The notes under the pieces were generated by a model, which saw nothing but the letters and a program-made list of their open reading frames with translations, searched no databases and was not told the origin of the DNA. From [Eubacterium] eligens ATCC 27750 (lineage in GTDB: Bacteria > Bacillota > Clostridia > Lachnospirales > Lachnospiraceae): 64,000 nucleotides of DNA. Positions 18,184 through 27,036 of this stretch are shown here, piece after piece (the stretch's first letter is position 1; each line of letters begins with the position of its first letter). The position numbers and the translations under genes were made by a program. Where the stretch lies: positions 875,001 to 939,000 of the forward strand of contig NC_012778.1 in the NCBI RefSeq assembly GCF_000146185.1, given 5' to 3'.

Positions 18184-20236
18184 GATATCTTTAAAGAACA
18201 TCAGGAAGAGTTTAAAGGATTATACCGTCTATTTCTTCACTCTTATTCTTGGTGTTGCAATATTTTATGTGTTTAATGCAATTGACAGCCAGAGCGTTAT
18301 GCTTGATGTAAGAGCAAATGTGATGGATATTATCAAGCTGATGAATGACATTCTTTCAGGAGTAAGCGTATTCGTATCGTGCATACTTGGATTTCTGATT
18401 ATATATGCAAGCCGTTTTCTTATTAAAAGACGTAATAAGGAGTTTGGCATATATCTTACACTTGGAATGAGCAAGAGAAAGATTTCAGTGATTCTTTTCT
18501 TTGAGACACTGCTTATTGGCATTGTTTCACTTGTGGCAGGGCTTGTTATTGGCACAATCCTTTCACAGTTTATGAGCGTGATTGTTGCTAATATGTTTGA
18601 TGCTGATATGACTAAGTTTAAATTCATATTCTCAATGAAGGCATGCGTCAAGACTTTAATATATTTTGCAATTATGTATGTGTTAGTTATGATATTTAAC
18701 ACATTCAGTATCAGCAGATGTAAGCTTATTGATCTTCTCAATGCAGGTAAGAAAACTGAGAAGGTTACCATGAAGAACCCGGTTGTCTGCACAATAGTAT
18801 TCGTCATAGGTGTTGGTATTCTTTCTTATGCATACTGGATGGTTACAAGGGGTGTTAAGTCAATAAATATCATTAATAAAATAGGTATTCCTATTGCACT
18901 TGGATGTGTTGCAACATTTTTAATATTCTGGTCAGTCTCAGGCTTTATGATAAGAATATTCACAAGTATTAAGAGTGTGTATTATAAAGGTGTGAACAGC
19001 TTTGTGTTAAGGCAGTTCTGCAGCAAGATTAACACTACTGTATTCTCGACAACTGTTATATGTATCATGCTTTTTATTACAATAAGCGTGCTTTCTGCAG
19101 CACTTTCAATGAAGGATTCGCTTTCAAAGGATCTGGACAGTATGTGTCCTGTTGATGTACAGCTTGCAAAATATTCATATGATGCGATGAGCGAGGCATA
19201 TGCCACATCACAGAATATGAATGAAAAAGACAGGGAAATGCTGGAAGATTCCAAATTAAGTATAATAGAAACGCTTAATAACAGTGGATTTGATGCACAG
19301 AAGTATTTTAAGGATGTTGTAGAATATAATATATACAACACCGGATTGACAGTTAAAGATACAATAGGGGATATTAATACAGATGATTATCAGTTTATGG
19401 CAGATACTATTATGCCGGTAATGACTATTGGCGATTATAATTCTGTTGCAAGACTGTATGGTAATAGTACGTATGAACTTAATGACGATGAATATATTAT
19501 AGTGGCAGATTATAAGAACATGGTTATGATAAGGAATCAGGCATTAAAGAAAGGAATTACATTATCTGTCAATGGAAAAGAGTATAAACCAAGATATAGT
19601 GAATGCATGGATGGTTTTGTACAGATTGGTGTTCAGAATATGAATGATGGGATTCTTGTTGTGCCTGATAATGCGGTAAAACCACAGCAGGTACGTAATA
19701 TGGGACTTAGTGCTGACTATAGGGCAGACACTAAGGAAGAAAGATATTTTATTGAAACACAGTTAGACAATTTAATGAAAAATATATCATTTAAGAAGAG
19801 CTTCATTAGCTGGAATTCCAGAATTGACCTGGCTGAAAGCAGTGTCGGGCTTGGAGCGTTAGTTACATTTATTGCCTTATATTTAGGAATTATATTCCTT
19901 ATAAGCAGTGCGGCAATTCTTGCTTTGAGAGAATTGTCAGACAGTGCAGACAATAAGGAACGATATGGAATGTTAAGGAAGCTTGGAGTAGATGAGAGAA
20001 TGATTGATATGGCGCTTTTTAAGCAGATTGGAATATTTTTTGCGTTTCCGCTGATTCTCGCACTTATTCATTCTGTGTTTGGAATTAAGTTTATTAACAT
20101 AATTCTTGCAACTATGGGAATGAGTTCAATGGCAGCGTCTATAGGGCTTACGCTCGCATTCGTTGCTGTTATTTATGGAGGATATTTCCTTATAACTTAT
20201 CTGTGCAGCAGAAGCATTATAAGACCTGTAAGATAA
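18173..20236 (+). CDS. Bce-type ABC transporter permease (FtsX-like)
   Basis: Protein of 687 residues, in the normal BceB range. Seven helices in the first half are followed by a large extracytoplasmic domain (about residues 313-557, between helices 7 and 8) and three C-terminal helices. That layout is diagnostic of peptide-antibiotic Bce-type permeases, in which the big loop contributes substrate specificity. It overlaps the ATPase gene. No clear terminator follows before the cheV promoter. The likely substrate is a lipid II-interacting peptide or a product of the nearby array; which one cannot be read from sequence. Confidence 0.92.
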   Translation: MLFKISLKNIRKSLKDYTVYFFTLILGVAIFYVFNAIDSQSVMLDVRANVMDIIKLMNDILSGVSVFVSCILGFLIIYASRFLIKRRNKEFGIYLTLGMSKRKISVILFFETLLIGIVSLVAGLVIGTILSQFMSVIVANMFDADMTKFKFIFSMKACVKTLIYFAIMYVLVMIFNTFSISRCKLIDLLNAGKKTEKVTMKNPVVCTIVFVIGVGILSYAYWMVTRGVKSINIINKIGIPIALGCVATFLIFWSVSGFMIRIFTSIKSVYYKGVNSFVLRQFCSKINTTVFSTTVICIMLFITISVLSAALSMKDSLSKDLDSMCPVDVQLAKYSYDAMSEAYATSQNMNEKDREMLEDSKLSIIETLNNSGFDAQKYFKDVVEYNIYNTGLTVKDTIGDINTDDYQFMADTIMPVMTIGDYNSVARLYGNSTYELNDDEYIIVADYKNMVMIRNQALKKGITLSVNGKEYKPRYSECMDGFVQIGVQNMNDGILVVPDNAVKPQQVRNMGLSADYRADTKEERYFIETQLDNLMKNISFKKSFISWNSRIDLAESSVGLGALVTFIALYLGIIFLISSAAILALRELSDSADNKERYGMLRKLGVDERMIDMALFKQIGIFFAFPLILALIHSVFGIKFINIILATMGMSSMAASIGLTLAFVAVIYGGYFLITYLCSRSIIRPVR

Positions 20237-20252
20237 GTTTTTCATTATTTCA

Positions 20253-20281
20253 TTGTTTTTTTAATATGTTTCTGTTATAAT
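20253..20281 (+). promoter_or_regulatory. Sigma-A promoter of cheV
   Basis: TTGTTT (20253-20258), a 17-bp spacer and TATAAT (20276-20281). The inverted repeat TGTTCAC / GTGAACA just downstream (about 20281-20308) overlaps the expected transcript start and could be an operator or a leader hairpin. Confidence 0.65.
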
Positions 20282-20324
20282 GTTCACATAGAAGTTGTTC
20301 GTGAACAACATGGAGGAATTTAAT

Positions 20325-21221
20325 ATGGAAACTAATATTTTGATAGAGAGTGGAACTAATGAGTTAGAGGTTCTTGAATTCACAATAGGGAATAATCATT
20401 ATGGTATTAATGTTGCCAAGATTAAAGAGATTGTGCCATATAGTCCGGTTACACCGGTTCCGAATGCACATCCTAGTGTAGAAGGAATATTCATGCCAAG
20501 AGATTTAATGATAACAGTTGTAGACCTTGCTAAGGTTATTAAAAGTGCTCCTTCAGGAGATATTTCGAAGGATATGTTTATTATAACTAATTTCAACAAA
20601 TTGAATGTCGCTTTTCATGTACATACAGTTGTTGGAATCCACAGAGTATCATGGGCTGATATTATTACTCCAGATACAACAATAAGTACTGCTGACAACG
20701 GAATTGCCACAGGAATTGTTAAGATTAACGGTCAGCTTATTATTATTCTTGACTTTGAGCGTATTGTATCAGATATAAGTCCGGAGACAGGTCTTAAGAC
20801 TTCTGATATTCTCAAGCTTGAAGGCAGACCAAGAAGTGAAGCACATATTGTCATAGCAGAGGATTCACCTCTTCTTATTAAGCTGATATCTGATTCACTT
20901 GTTAAATCAGGTTATGATAATCTTACATTATGTCATAATGGTCAGGAAGCATGGGATTTTATATCAGATGCCAAGGCAGGAAAAGTACCGCTTGATATAG
21001 ACTGTGTTATCACTGATCTGGAGATGCCGCTTATGGATGGCCACAGACTTACAAAGCTTATTAAGTCTGATGACAAGTTAAAGAATATTCCGGTTGTTAT
21101 ATTCTCATCACTTATTAATGAACAGATGAGAGCAAAGGGAGAATCACTTGGTGCAGATGTCCAGTTGTCAAAGCCGGAAATCGGACTGCTTGTATCAGAA
21201 ATAGATAAATTACTCAGATAA
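20325..21221 (+). CDS. cheV: Chemotaxis coupling protein CheV (CheW domain plus receiver)
   Basis: Protein of 298 residues: a CheW-like domain (about 10-165, LEFTIGNNHYGINVAKIKEIV) fused to a response-regulator receiver (about 177-298) with the acidic pair in IVIAEDS and the phospho-acceptor in CVITDLEMPLMDG. It couples chemoreceptors to CheA, with output adjusted by phosphorylation. GGAGG lies 8 nt before the ATG at 20325. It stands alone with its own promoter and terminator; no other chemotaxis gene is in the window. The gene implies a motile organism. Confidence 0.92.
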   Translation: METNILIESGTNELEVLEFTIGNNHYGINVAKIKEIVPYSPVTPVPNAHPSVEGIFMPRDLMITVVDLAKVIKSAPSGDISKDMFIITNFNKLNVAFHVHTVVGIHRVSWADIITPDTTISTADNGIATGIVKINGQLIIILDFERIVSDISPETGLKTSDILKLEGRPRSEAHIVIAEDSPLLIKLISDSLVKSGYDNLTLCHNGQEAWDFISDAKAGKVPLDIDCVITDLEMPLMDGHRLTKLIKSDDKLKNIPVVIFSSLINEQMRAKGESLGADVQLSKPEIGLLVSEIDKLLR

Positions 21222-21249
21222 TTTTCTTCATTTTACACTTCCTCTTATG

Positions 21250-21281
21250 GGACGCCGCCTGACATGGGGGCGTCCTTTTTT
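21250..21281 (+). terminator. Intrinsic terminator of cheV
   Basis: The GC-rich stem GGACGCC / GGCGTCC is followed by six T. The T-run abuts the palindromic element at 21278-21415. Confidence 0.85.
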
Positions 21282-21415
21282 GCGCGAGCAGCGATGAGAG
21301 AAGATATGGAAAGTTCACAGTTGTGCTTGCACAAACTGTGAACTTTATATAGATTCTCGAGGAGCGCCGCGACAATGCCAGAACATAGTTCTGGCATATC
21401 GTTGCTCGCGCAAAA
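21278..21415 (+). repeat. 138-bp palindromic element with 18-bp terminal inverted repeats
   Basis: The ends TTTTGCGCGAGCAGCGAT (21278-21295) and ATCGTTGCTCGCGCAAAA (21398-21415) are inverted copies with one mismatch. Inside are a long hairpin (21310-21345, AAAGTTCACAGTT arm) and a second (21376-21396, TGCCAGAAC-ATA-GTTCTGGCA). The whole can fold as a branched cruciform. It has no coding capacity and no evident target-site duplication. It may be a MITE-like or REP-like element, or a structured RNA. Confidence 0.7.
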
Positions 21416-21424
21416 CAGGTAGCG

Positions 21425-21453
21425 ATGACAACCCTCTCAAAAGATGTTATAAT
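21425..21453 (+). promoter_or_regulatory. Sigma-A promoter
   Basis: ATGACA (21425-21430), a 17-bp spacer and TATAAT (21448-21453), 27 bp before the start codon at 21480. Confidence 0.65.
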
Positions 21454-21479
21454 CATATGGTTATGAAATGGAGGTACTT

Positions 21480-21983
21480 ATGATTTATAATGATTTAATT
21501 GATGATATAAAGAGTGCTGATTATGTACTTTTTGGCTTGGGGAAAGAAATATATTCTTCTGATGATACAGAAATATATGACAATTTGAAAAAGCTGTTTG
21601 CATCTATGGAACATGTGAATTACTTTATTGTGTCTACTGATAAAGCTGGTACGATCAGGAATTGTGGACTTAATGAAAGAAGAATTGTCTGTCCGGTCAA
21701 TGAAAATAATGCTGAAGAAGAGGAGAAACAGTGGGATTTCTACAATAAATGGCTGTCATCCTCACTTGCAAAGAAGCTGGTTATTGTGGAACTGGGAGAA
21801 GATTTTTCTAACCCTAATGTTATAAGATGGCCATTTGAAAGAATTGTGATGATTAATCAGAAGGCTAAGATGTATCGTGTTCACAGTACATTTTACCAGA
21901 TTCCTAAGGAAATCGGGGACAGGGCATGTGCTTTTGAGATGAATGGAGCACAGTTTATAAAAGAACTTGTAAAATGTTGTTAA
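21480..21983 (+). CDS. Hypothetical cytoplasmic protein, possibly SIR2-like
   Basis: Protein of 167 residues without membrane or signal segments. The alternation of hydrophobic strands (YVLFGLG, VNYFIVSTD, KLVIVELG, IVMINQ) with helices suggests a Rossmann-like fold. The segment N(P)NVIRWPFERIVMINQ recalls the C-terminal part of sirtuin-like proteins, but the catalytic core is absent, so I would not assign deacetylase activity. The start at 21480 lies 5 nt after GGAGG. Confidence 0.75.
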   Translation: MIYNDLIDDIKSADYVLFGLGKEIYSSDDTEIYDNLKKLFASMEHVNYFIVSTDKAGTIRNCGLNERRIVCPVNENNAEEEEKQWDFYNKWLSSSLAKKLVIVELGEDFSNPNVIRWPFERIVMINQKAKMYRVHSTFYQIPKEIGDRACAFEMNGAQFIKELVKCC

Positions 21984-22038
21984 TAAGCAATGTTTATGTT
22001 AATATTTTAATGTATTTTGATTTCAGGAGGTGAGAATT

Positions 22039-23595
22039 TTGTCTGATAAGGAAGAAGATTATCTGGATAAATTGCTTGATTCGATTAATGAAAAGGAGCA
22101 GGCAGATTCTCAACAGGAAAAACCTAAAAGTGAATGGCAGCAGGAGATTAAGGAGAAAGATCCGGAAGAGATAGCCCGTCAGGTAAGGGAGAAAATAGAA
22201 TCAGAAAATGCTGGTGAAGAAGATACAGAGGAAAAAAAGGATGCTATGGCTGAAGAGGCGGTAGATAAGATGTTAGAGGATACACCGGTTGAAGAAGCAG
22301 CTGGAGCAACTATAACATCTGATGATGATATGGAATTGTCGGATAATGACATGAAAAGACTTATGAATATGAATCTTGATGATTTGATTGAAGATGTCAA
22401 GTCTGATACTGACAGCATTTCAATAGATGATTTGTTAAATCCTGATGAGGAACTTAAAAATGCGGAAGCAAAGGCACAGGCTCAGGCGTTGGAAGAAGCA
22501 CAGACTGAAAAAGGAAAAACAGATCTTAAAGAAAATAAAGAAACTGTTAAGGTTGATGAGAGTAAAATAAAGCCAGAAAAACCCAAAAAAGATAACTTTT
22601 TTAAGAAGATAAAGAAAGTGTTTTTTGATAGTCTTGAGGATGAGAGTTCTGATGATGATAATTCAGATAATGGCAATGATGGAAATATTTCACAACAGGA
22701 AAAGGTTACAGATAAGCAGGAAACTGGTGATGGAGAACCTAAGGATGAGAATGAACAGATAATAAAAGATGTATTCGGTAATAAGAATACACTCGATGAT
22801 TCAGAAGCACCTAAGAAAGGCTTTTTTGCAAGATTCAGGTATAGGCTCGCCCAGATGAAGGCAAAAAGAATAGAAGAGGAAAAAGCAGAAGAAGAGGCTG
22901 AAAGACTCGATGATGAAGAAAAACAGAAAAATAAAGAGTTAAAAAAGGCTGCAGCTATAGAAAAGAAAGAAAAGAAAAAGCAGGCGGCAGAGCAGAAGAA
23001 AGCAGCAAAGACTAAAAAAGAAAAGCAGCCTAAGCCTAAGAAAGAGAAGAAAACTAAAGAACCTCCAAAACCGGGGGATATTCTTAAAATTAAGCCAGTC
23101 TCATTAATTATGCTTGCTTTTTTTGTTGCTGGAGTTGTAGTGCTTGTCTGTGTGTTGAATTCGGCTTTATATTATAATACTAATTCTTCACAGGCTAAGA
23201 CATATTATAATAATGGTGAGTATGCCAAAGCTTATTCCAAGCTTAATGGAATGAAACTTAATTCTAATGATAAGACGCTGTATGAGCAGGCATCAACTAT
23301 AATGTATGTCAGAAGACAGTATGATTCTTATAATAATTATATGAGTCTTAATATGAAAACTGAAGCATTAAATGCATTGATTAAGGGAATAGACAGATAT
23401 AATACATATCGTTCATCAGCACAGGAACTTGGAATTGATGATAAGTTTAAGGCAGAATATCAGAATGTAATTGATGCTTTACAGAATACATTTAAGATAT
23501 CTGAAGCACAGGGAATATCACTGGCAGATATGTCAAACAGTGATTTTACTAACTATTACTTAAAAATAAAGGAATACGGAAAGGCAGTACAATGA
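22039..23595 (+). CDS. Highly charged single-pass membrane protein, function unknown
   Basis: Protein of 518 residues. The TTG at 22039 is 8 nt from AGGAGG; a GTG at 22030 lies inside that site and is rejected. The first 350 residues are acidic and then Lys/Glu-rich low-complexity sequence, predicted disordered with a charged helix. One membrane helix lies near 353-378. The outer C-terminal 140 residues are helical and TPR-like (YYNNGEYAKAYSKLNGMKL). It overlaps hisH by 4 bp although the functions seem unrelated. The layout resembles the protein at 54952-56478. Confidence 0.82.
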   Translation: MSDKEEDYLDKLLDSINEKEQADSQQEKPKSEWQQEIKEKDPEEIARQVREKIESENAGEEDTEEKKDAMAEEAVDKMLEDTPVEEAAGATITSDDDMELSDNDMKRLMNMNLDDLIEDVKSDTDSISIDDLLNPDEELKNAEAKAQAQALEEAQTEKGKTDLKENKETVKVDESKIKPEKPKKDNFFKKIKKVFFDSLEDESSDDDNSDNGNDGNISQQEKVTDKQETGDGEPKDENEQIIKDVFGNKNTLDDSEAPKKGFFARFRYRLAQMKAKRIEEEKAEEEAERLDDEEKQKNKELKKAAAIEKKEKKKQAAEQKKAAKTKKEKQPKPKKEKKTKEPPKPGDILKIKPVSLIMLAFFVAGVVVLVCVLNSALYYNTNSSQAKTYYNNGEYAKAYSKLNGMKLNSNDKTLYEQASTIMYVRRQYDSYNNYMSLNMKTEALNALIKGIDRYNTYRSSAQELGIDDKFKAEYQNVIDALQNTFKISEAQGISLADMSNSDFTNYYLKIKEYGKAVQ

Positions 23596-24197
23596 TAGCT
23601 ATTATTGACTATGACGCAGGTAACTTAAAGAGTGTTGAAAAGGCTCTGGTATCATTAGGAGAGGAAGTTTTAGTCTCAAGAGATTCAAGTGAAATCTTAC
23701 AGGCTGATAAGGTTATTCTTCCGGGAGTTGGTTCATTTGGTGATGCAATGAACAATCTTGATAAGTTCGGACTAGTTGATACTATTAAGAAGGTGACAGG
23801 TAATGGAACCCCATTCCTTGGAATATGTTTGGGATTACAGCTTTTATTTAAGGAAAGTGATGAGACTCCGGGGGCGGAGGGACTTGATATTCTTCCGGGA
23901 AAGATATTAAAGATTCCTGCTAAGGATGGTTTCAAGATTCCGCATATGGGATGGAATTCTCTTGATATTAAGCCTGAAGCGAGACTTTTTAAGGGACTTG
24001 AAGGTAATCCGTATGTGTATTTTGTACATTCTTATTATCTTAAGGCAGCAGATGAGGGGATTGTGGCAGCAACTACGGAGTATACTACACATATTCATGC
24101 TTCGGTTGAAAGCGGCAATGTGTTTGCATGCCAGTTCCATCCTGAAAAGAGCAGTGATGTCGGACTTAAGATATTAAAGAATTTTGCGTCATTATAA
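23592..24197 (+). CDS. hisH: Imidazole glycerol phosphate synthase, glutamine amidotransferase subunit
   Basis: Protein of 201 residues, the standard HisH length. It hydrolyses glutamine and passes ammonia to HisF for histidine and AICAR synthesis. The class-I amidotransferase triad is visible: nucleophile Cys79 in GICLGLQ, and His and Glu in QFHPEKSS. The oxyanion-strand motif LPGVGSFGDAM is present. The start overlaps the preceding gene (ATGA), and hisF follows after 19 bp. The remaining his genes are not in the window. Confidence 0.97.
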   Translation: MIAIIDYDAGNLKSVEKALVSLGEEVLVSRDSSEILQADKVILPGVGSFGDAMNNLDKFGLVDTIKKVTGNGTPFLGICLGLQLLFKESDETPGAEGLDILPGKILKIPAKDGFKIPHMGWNSLDIKPEARLFKGLEGNPYVYFVHSYYLKAADEGIVAATTEYTTHIHASVESGNVFACQFHPEKSSDVGLKILKNFASL

Positions 24198-24216
24198 TTG
24201 CTAAAAGGAGTTGCTG

Positions 24217-24975
24217 ATGTTTACTAAAAGAATTATACCATGCCTTGACTGCAAGGATGGAAGAGTTGTCAAAGGAACTAATTTTGTTGATTTAAGAGAT
24301 GCAGGGGATCCTGTAGAGGTTGCATCAATGTACGATAAATCAGGTGCAGACGAACTTGTATTTCTTGATATTACAGCTTCAAGTGATGGAAGAAACACAA
24401 CTGTTGATCTTGTAAGAAGAGTGGCAGAAAGAGTGTTTATTCCGTTTACTGTAGGCGGTGGAATACGAAGCACAGATGATTTTAAGGTACTTTTAAGAGA
24501 AGGTGCTGATAAGATATCAATTAATTCGGCAGCTATTATGAATCCACAGCTTATATCTGATGCAGCTGATAAGTTTGGAAGCCAGTGTGTTGTAGTTGCA
24601 ATTGACGCAAAGAGGAATAGTGATGGTCATTGGAGCATATATAAGAATGGCGGAAGAGTTGATATGCATATGGATGCTGTAGAATGGGCTATGAAGGCAG
24701 AAAAGCTCGGTGCAGGAGAGATTCTTCTTACAAGTATGGACTGTGACGGAACGAAAGCCGGATATGATATTGAGCTTACTAATACAATTGCGTCAAATGT
24801 ATCAATACCTGTAATTGCTTCAGGCGGTGCAGGCAGTAAAGAACATTTTCTTGATGCATTTACTAAGGGTAAAGCAGATGCAGCACTTGCAGCTTCACTA
24901 TTCCATTATAAGGAACTTGATATTATGGAGCTTAAGAAATACCTTGCAGATAATGGTATTCCTATGCGTATGTAG
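24217..24975 (+). CDS. hisF: Imidazole glycerol phosphate synthase, cyclase subunit
   Basis: Protein of 252 residues forming a (beta/alpha)8 barrel that makes imidazole glycerol phosphate and AICAR from PRFAR with ammonia from HisH. The catalytic Asp11 lies in [15 protein letters not shown] and the second catalytic Asp in VVAIDAKR (near 130). Phosphate-binding loops GGGIRS and SGGAGS are present. The ATG at 24217 is 6 nt from AAAAGGAG; the upstream in-frame TTG is not needed. Confidence 0.97.
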   Translation: MFTKRIIPCLDCKDGRVVKGTNFVDLRDAGDPVEVASMYDKSGADELVFLDITASSDGRNTTVDLVRRVAERVFIPFTVGGGIRSTDDFKVLLREGADKISINSAAIMNPQLISDAADKFGSQCVVVAIDAKRNSDGHWSIYKNGGRVDMHMDAVEWAMKAEKLGAGEILLTSMDCDGTKAGYDIELTNTIASNVSIPVIASGGAGSKEHFLDAFTKGKADAALAASLFHYKELDIMELKKYLADNGIPMRM

Positions 24976-24987
24976 GAGGATATGGAT

Positions 24988-25662
24988 ATGTCAATGATAG
25001 ATAATGACTGGCTTCCTGCTATTAAGGAGGAATATTCCAAGCCATATTACAAGGAATTATTTACATTTGTTAAGAATGAATACAGCAAATATGTTGTATA
25101 TCCTCCGGCAGATGATATATTTAATGCGTTTCATTTTACACCGCTTAGTAAGGTTAAGGTACTGATACTTGGTCAGGATCCTTATCATAATGTACATCAG
25201 GCACATGGACTGTCTTTTTCAGTACTTCCGGGAGAGGAAGCACCGCCTTCACTTAAGAATATATATAAAGAACTGCATGATGACTGTGGATGTTATATTC
25301 CTAATAACGGATATCTTAAGAAATGGGCCGACCAGGGAGTGCTTCTGCTTAACACAGTGCTTACTGTAAGAGCACATCAGGCTAATTCACATCAGGGACA
25401 CGGCTGGGAGCAGTTTACGGATGCAGTTATTAATGCTGTCAATATGCAGGACAGACCTATTGTGTATATGCTGTGGGGTTCGCCTGCACAGAGAAAGGCA
25501 TCAATGCTTAATAATCCGAAACATCTTATTCTTAAAGCACCACATCCGAGTCCGTTATCTGCGTACAGAGGCTTTTTTGGCTGCAGACATTTCAGCCAGT
25601 GCAATGAATTTTTAAAGGCTAATGGGGTAGAACCGATTGACTGGCAGATTGAGAATATATAA
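24988..25662 (+). CDS. ung: Uracil-DNA glycosylase (family 1)
   Basis: Protein of 224 residues that removes uracil from DNA in base-excision repair. The catalytic water-activating loop GQDPYH gives Asp64, the same number as in E. coli. The DNA-intercalating motif HPSPLSAYRGFFGC is intact. The start at 24988 lies 8 nt after AGGAGG, which overlaps the hisF stop codon; the ATG at 24982 is too close. It is probably co-transcribed with hisF by proximity only. Confidence 0.97.
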   Translation: MSMIDNDWLPAIKEEYSKPYYKELFTFVKNEYSKYVVYPPADDIFNAFHFTPLSKVKVLILGQDPYHNVHQAHGLSFSVLPGEEAPPSLKNIYKELHDDCGCYIPNNGYLKKWADQGVLLLNTVLTVRAHQANSHQGHGWEQFTDAVINAVNMQDRPIVYMLWGSPAQRKASMLNNPKHLILKAPHPSPLSAYRGFFGCRHFSQCNEFLKANGVEPIDWQIENI

Positions 25663-25667
25663 TACAC

Positions 25668-25696
25668 TTGATTTTTTAACAAATATTATGTATTAT
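25668..25696 (+). promoter_or_regulatory. Sigma-A promoter of the COG2426 gene
   Basis: TTGATT (25668-25673), a 17-bp spacer and TATTAT (25691-25696), 37 bp before the start codon. Confidence 0.6.
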
Positions 25697-25732
25697 CAAT
25701 TCTGTTTATTATTAAATTAAATAGGAGATAGT

Positions 25733-26209
25733 ATGTTAAAAAAGTATTTGTATATTTTTCTTATTTCTATGGTTCCACTTATTGAGCTTAGAGGTGCAAT
25801 TCCTGTATCACAGGGATTCCAGTTACCATTGTTACAGTCATATATTGTGTGCGTAATAGGTAATATGCTTCCTGTACCGGTTATTTACCTTTTTGCAAGA
25901 AAGGTTCTTGAGTGGGGAAAGGATAAGAAATATATTGGAAAGTTCTTTACTTTCTGTATTGAAAAAGGACACAAGGGTGGAGAGAAGCTTAAGGAGAAGG
26001 CTGGAAGAGGTCTTTTTGTAGCATTATTACTTTTTGTTGGAATTCCGCTTCCGGGAACAGGTGCATGGACGGGAACACTTGCAGCAAGTTTTCTTGATAT
26101 GGGATTTAAGAAGAGTGTAATAGCAGTTTTGTTAGGAGTTTTACTTGCAGGAGTGATTATGGGAATCGCAAGTGCGGGAGTATTTACAGCAATTTTTAGT
26201 TTTGCATAA
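25733..26209 (+). CDS. Small multidrug-export-like membrane protein (COG2426)
   Basis: Protein of 158 residues with about four hydrophobic segments. The features PLIELRGAIPVSQG near the N-terminus and GIPLPGTGAWTGTLAAS in the second half are recognisable for COG2426 proteins, annotated as small multidrug export proteins on thin evidence. TAGGAGA lies 6 nt upstream of the start. It is monocistronic. Transport substrate unknown. Confidence 0.85.
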   Translation: MLKKYLYIFLISMVPLIELRGAIPVSQGFQLPLLQSYIVCVIGNMLPVPVIYLFARKVLEWGKDKKYIGKFFTFCIEKGHKGGEKLKEKAGRGLFVALLLFVGIPLPGTGAWTGTLAASFLDMGFKKSVIAVLLGVLLAGVIMGIASAGVFTAIFSFA

Positions 26210-26303
26210 GATTATTAATTAGCTTGAAATCCAGTATTTAAGCGCTTTTTTGAAGATTTTGAATGATTATTGTAAAAAATATTAAAAAAATTCAAAAAAG
26301 TGC

Positions 26304-26332
26304 TTGACGGATTACGATAATTGAGTTAAGAT
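26304..26332 (+). promoter_or_regulatory. Promoter of tRNA-Glu
   Basis: TTGACG (26304-26309), a 17-bp spacer and TAAGAT (26327-26332), 44 bp before the tRNA. Confidence 0.7.
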
Positions 26333-26376
26333 ATCTTTGTTGCTGCGGTACACAACTGCAAGACAACGAAAGCTAT

Positions 26377-26448
26377 GGCTTGTTGGTCAAGAGGCTAAGA
26401 CGCCGCCCTCTCACGGCGGAATCAGGGGTTCGATTCCCCTACAAGCTA
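26377..26448 (+). tRNA. tRNA-Glu (anticodon CTC)
   Basis: A 72-nt cloverleaf. The acceptor arms GGCTTGT / ACAAGCT close with a terminal G-U pair. The anticodon stem CCGCC / GGCGG has loop CTCTCAC, giving anticodon CTC (reads GAG). The T-arm is AGGGG-TTCGATT-CCCCT. The 3' CCA is not encoded. Confidence 0.95.
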
Positions 26449-26462
26449 CTATATGTGATACG

Positions 26463-26492
26463 GAAAGAGTGGGCAGAGATGTCCACTCTTTC
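26463..26492 (+). terminator. Hairpin after tRNA-Glu
   Basis: A 10-bp stem GAAAGAGTGG / CCACTCTTTC with no proper T-run after it. It may end or process the tRNA transcript, or lead into rimP 48 bp further on. Confidence 0.55.
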
Positions 26493-26539
26493 GTTCATAT
26501 ATAAGAAAACTGAATACTTTTAGAAAGGGTGAGTACTGC

Positions 26540-27010
26540 ATGGGAAAAAGAGAAAGCTATGAAGCTAAGACAACAGAACTTATACAGCCGGTTGTTGAAG
26601 CTAACGGCGTGGAACTTTTTGATGTTGACTACGTGAAAGAAGGCAGCGACTGGTATCTGCGTGTCTACATTGACAAAGAAGGCGGAGTTACTATTGATGA
26701 CTGCCAGAATGTGAGCAGAGCTTTCAATGAGATACTGGACAGGGAGAATTACATTGATGACCAGTATATATTTGAGGTAAGTTCTCCGGGTCTTACAAGA
26801 CCTCTTAAGAAAGAGAAGGATTATGAAAAGAGTATTGGCAGAATGATTGAGATTAAATTATTCAGTCCTGTTGATAAATCTAAGGAATATTCCGGGGTTC
26901 TTAAGGAATATGATAAAGATACGGTAACAATCAGTATTGATGATGTAACTAAAACATTTGACAGAAGTAATCTGGCTATGATCAGATGGGCATTTGTAGA
27001 TGAAGTATAA
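26540..27010 (+). CDS. rimP: Ribosome maturation factor RimP
   Basis: Protein of 156 residues needed for 30S subunit assembly. The N-terminal KH-like domain has the motif DWYLRVYIDKEGGVTIDDC, followed by VSSPGLTRPL and a C-terminal Sm-like barrel. It is the first gene of the conserved rimP-nusA-ylxR-ylxQ-infB operon, which matches the textbook Firmicutes order. Confidence 0.97.
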   Translation: MGKRESYEAKTTELIQPVVEANGVELFDVDYVKEGSDWYLRVYIDKEGGVTIDDCQNVSRAFNEILDRENYIDDQYIFEVSSPGLTRPLKKEKDYEKSIGRMIEIKLFSPVDKSKEYSGVLKEYDKDTVTISIDDVTKTFDRSNLAMIRWAFVDEV

Positions 27011-27036
27011 TATATTTTTGGAGGAAATTAAAAGCA

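Noticed and set aside
21480..21983. Annotating the protein as an NAD-dependent deacetylase (sirtuin)
   Set aside because: The catalytic histidine region and zinc cysteines of sirtuins are absent; only a vague C-terminal resemblance remains.
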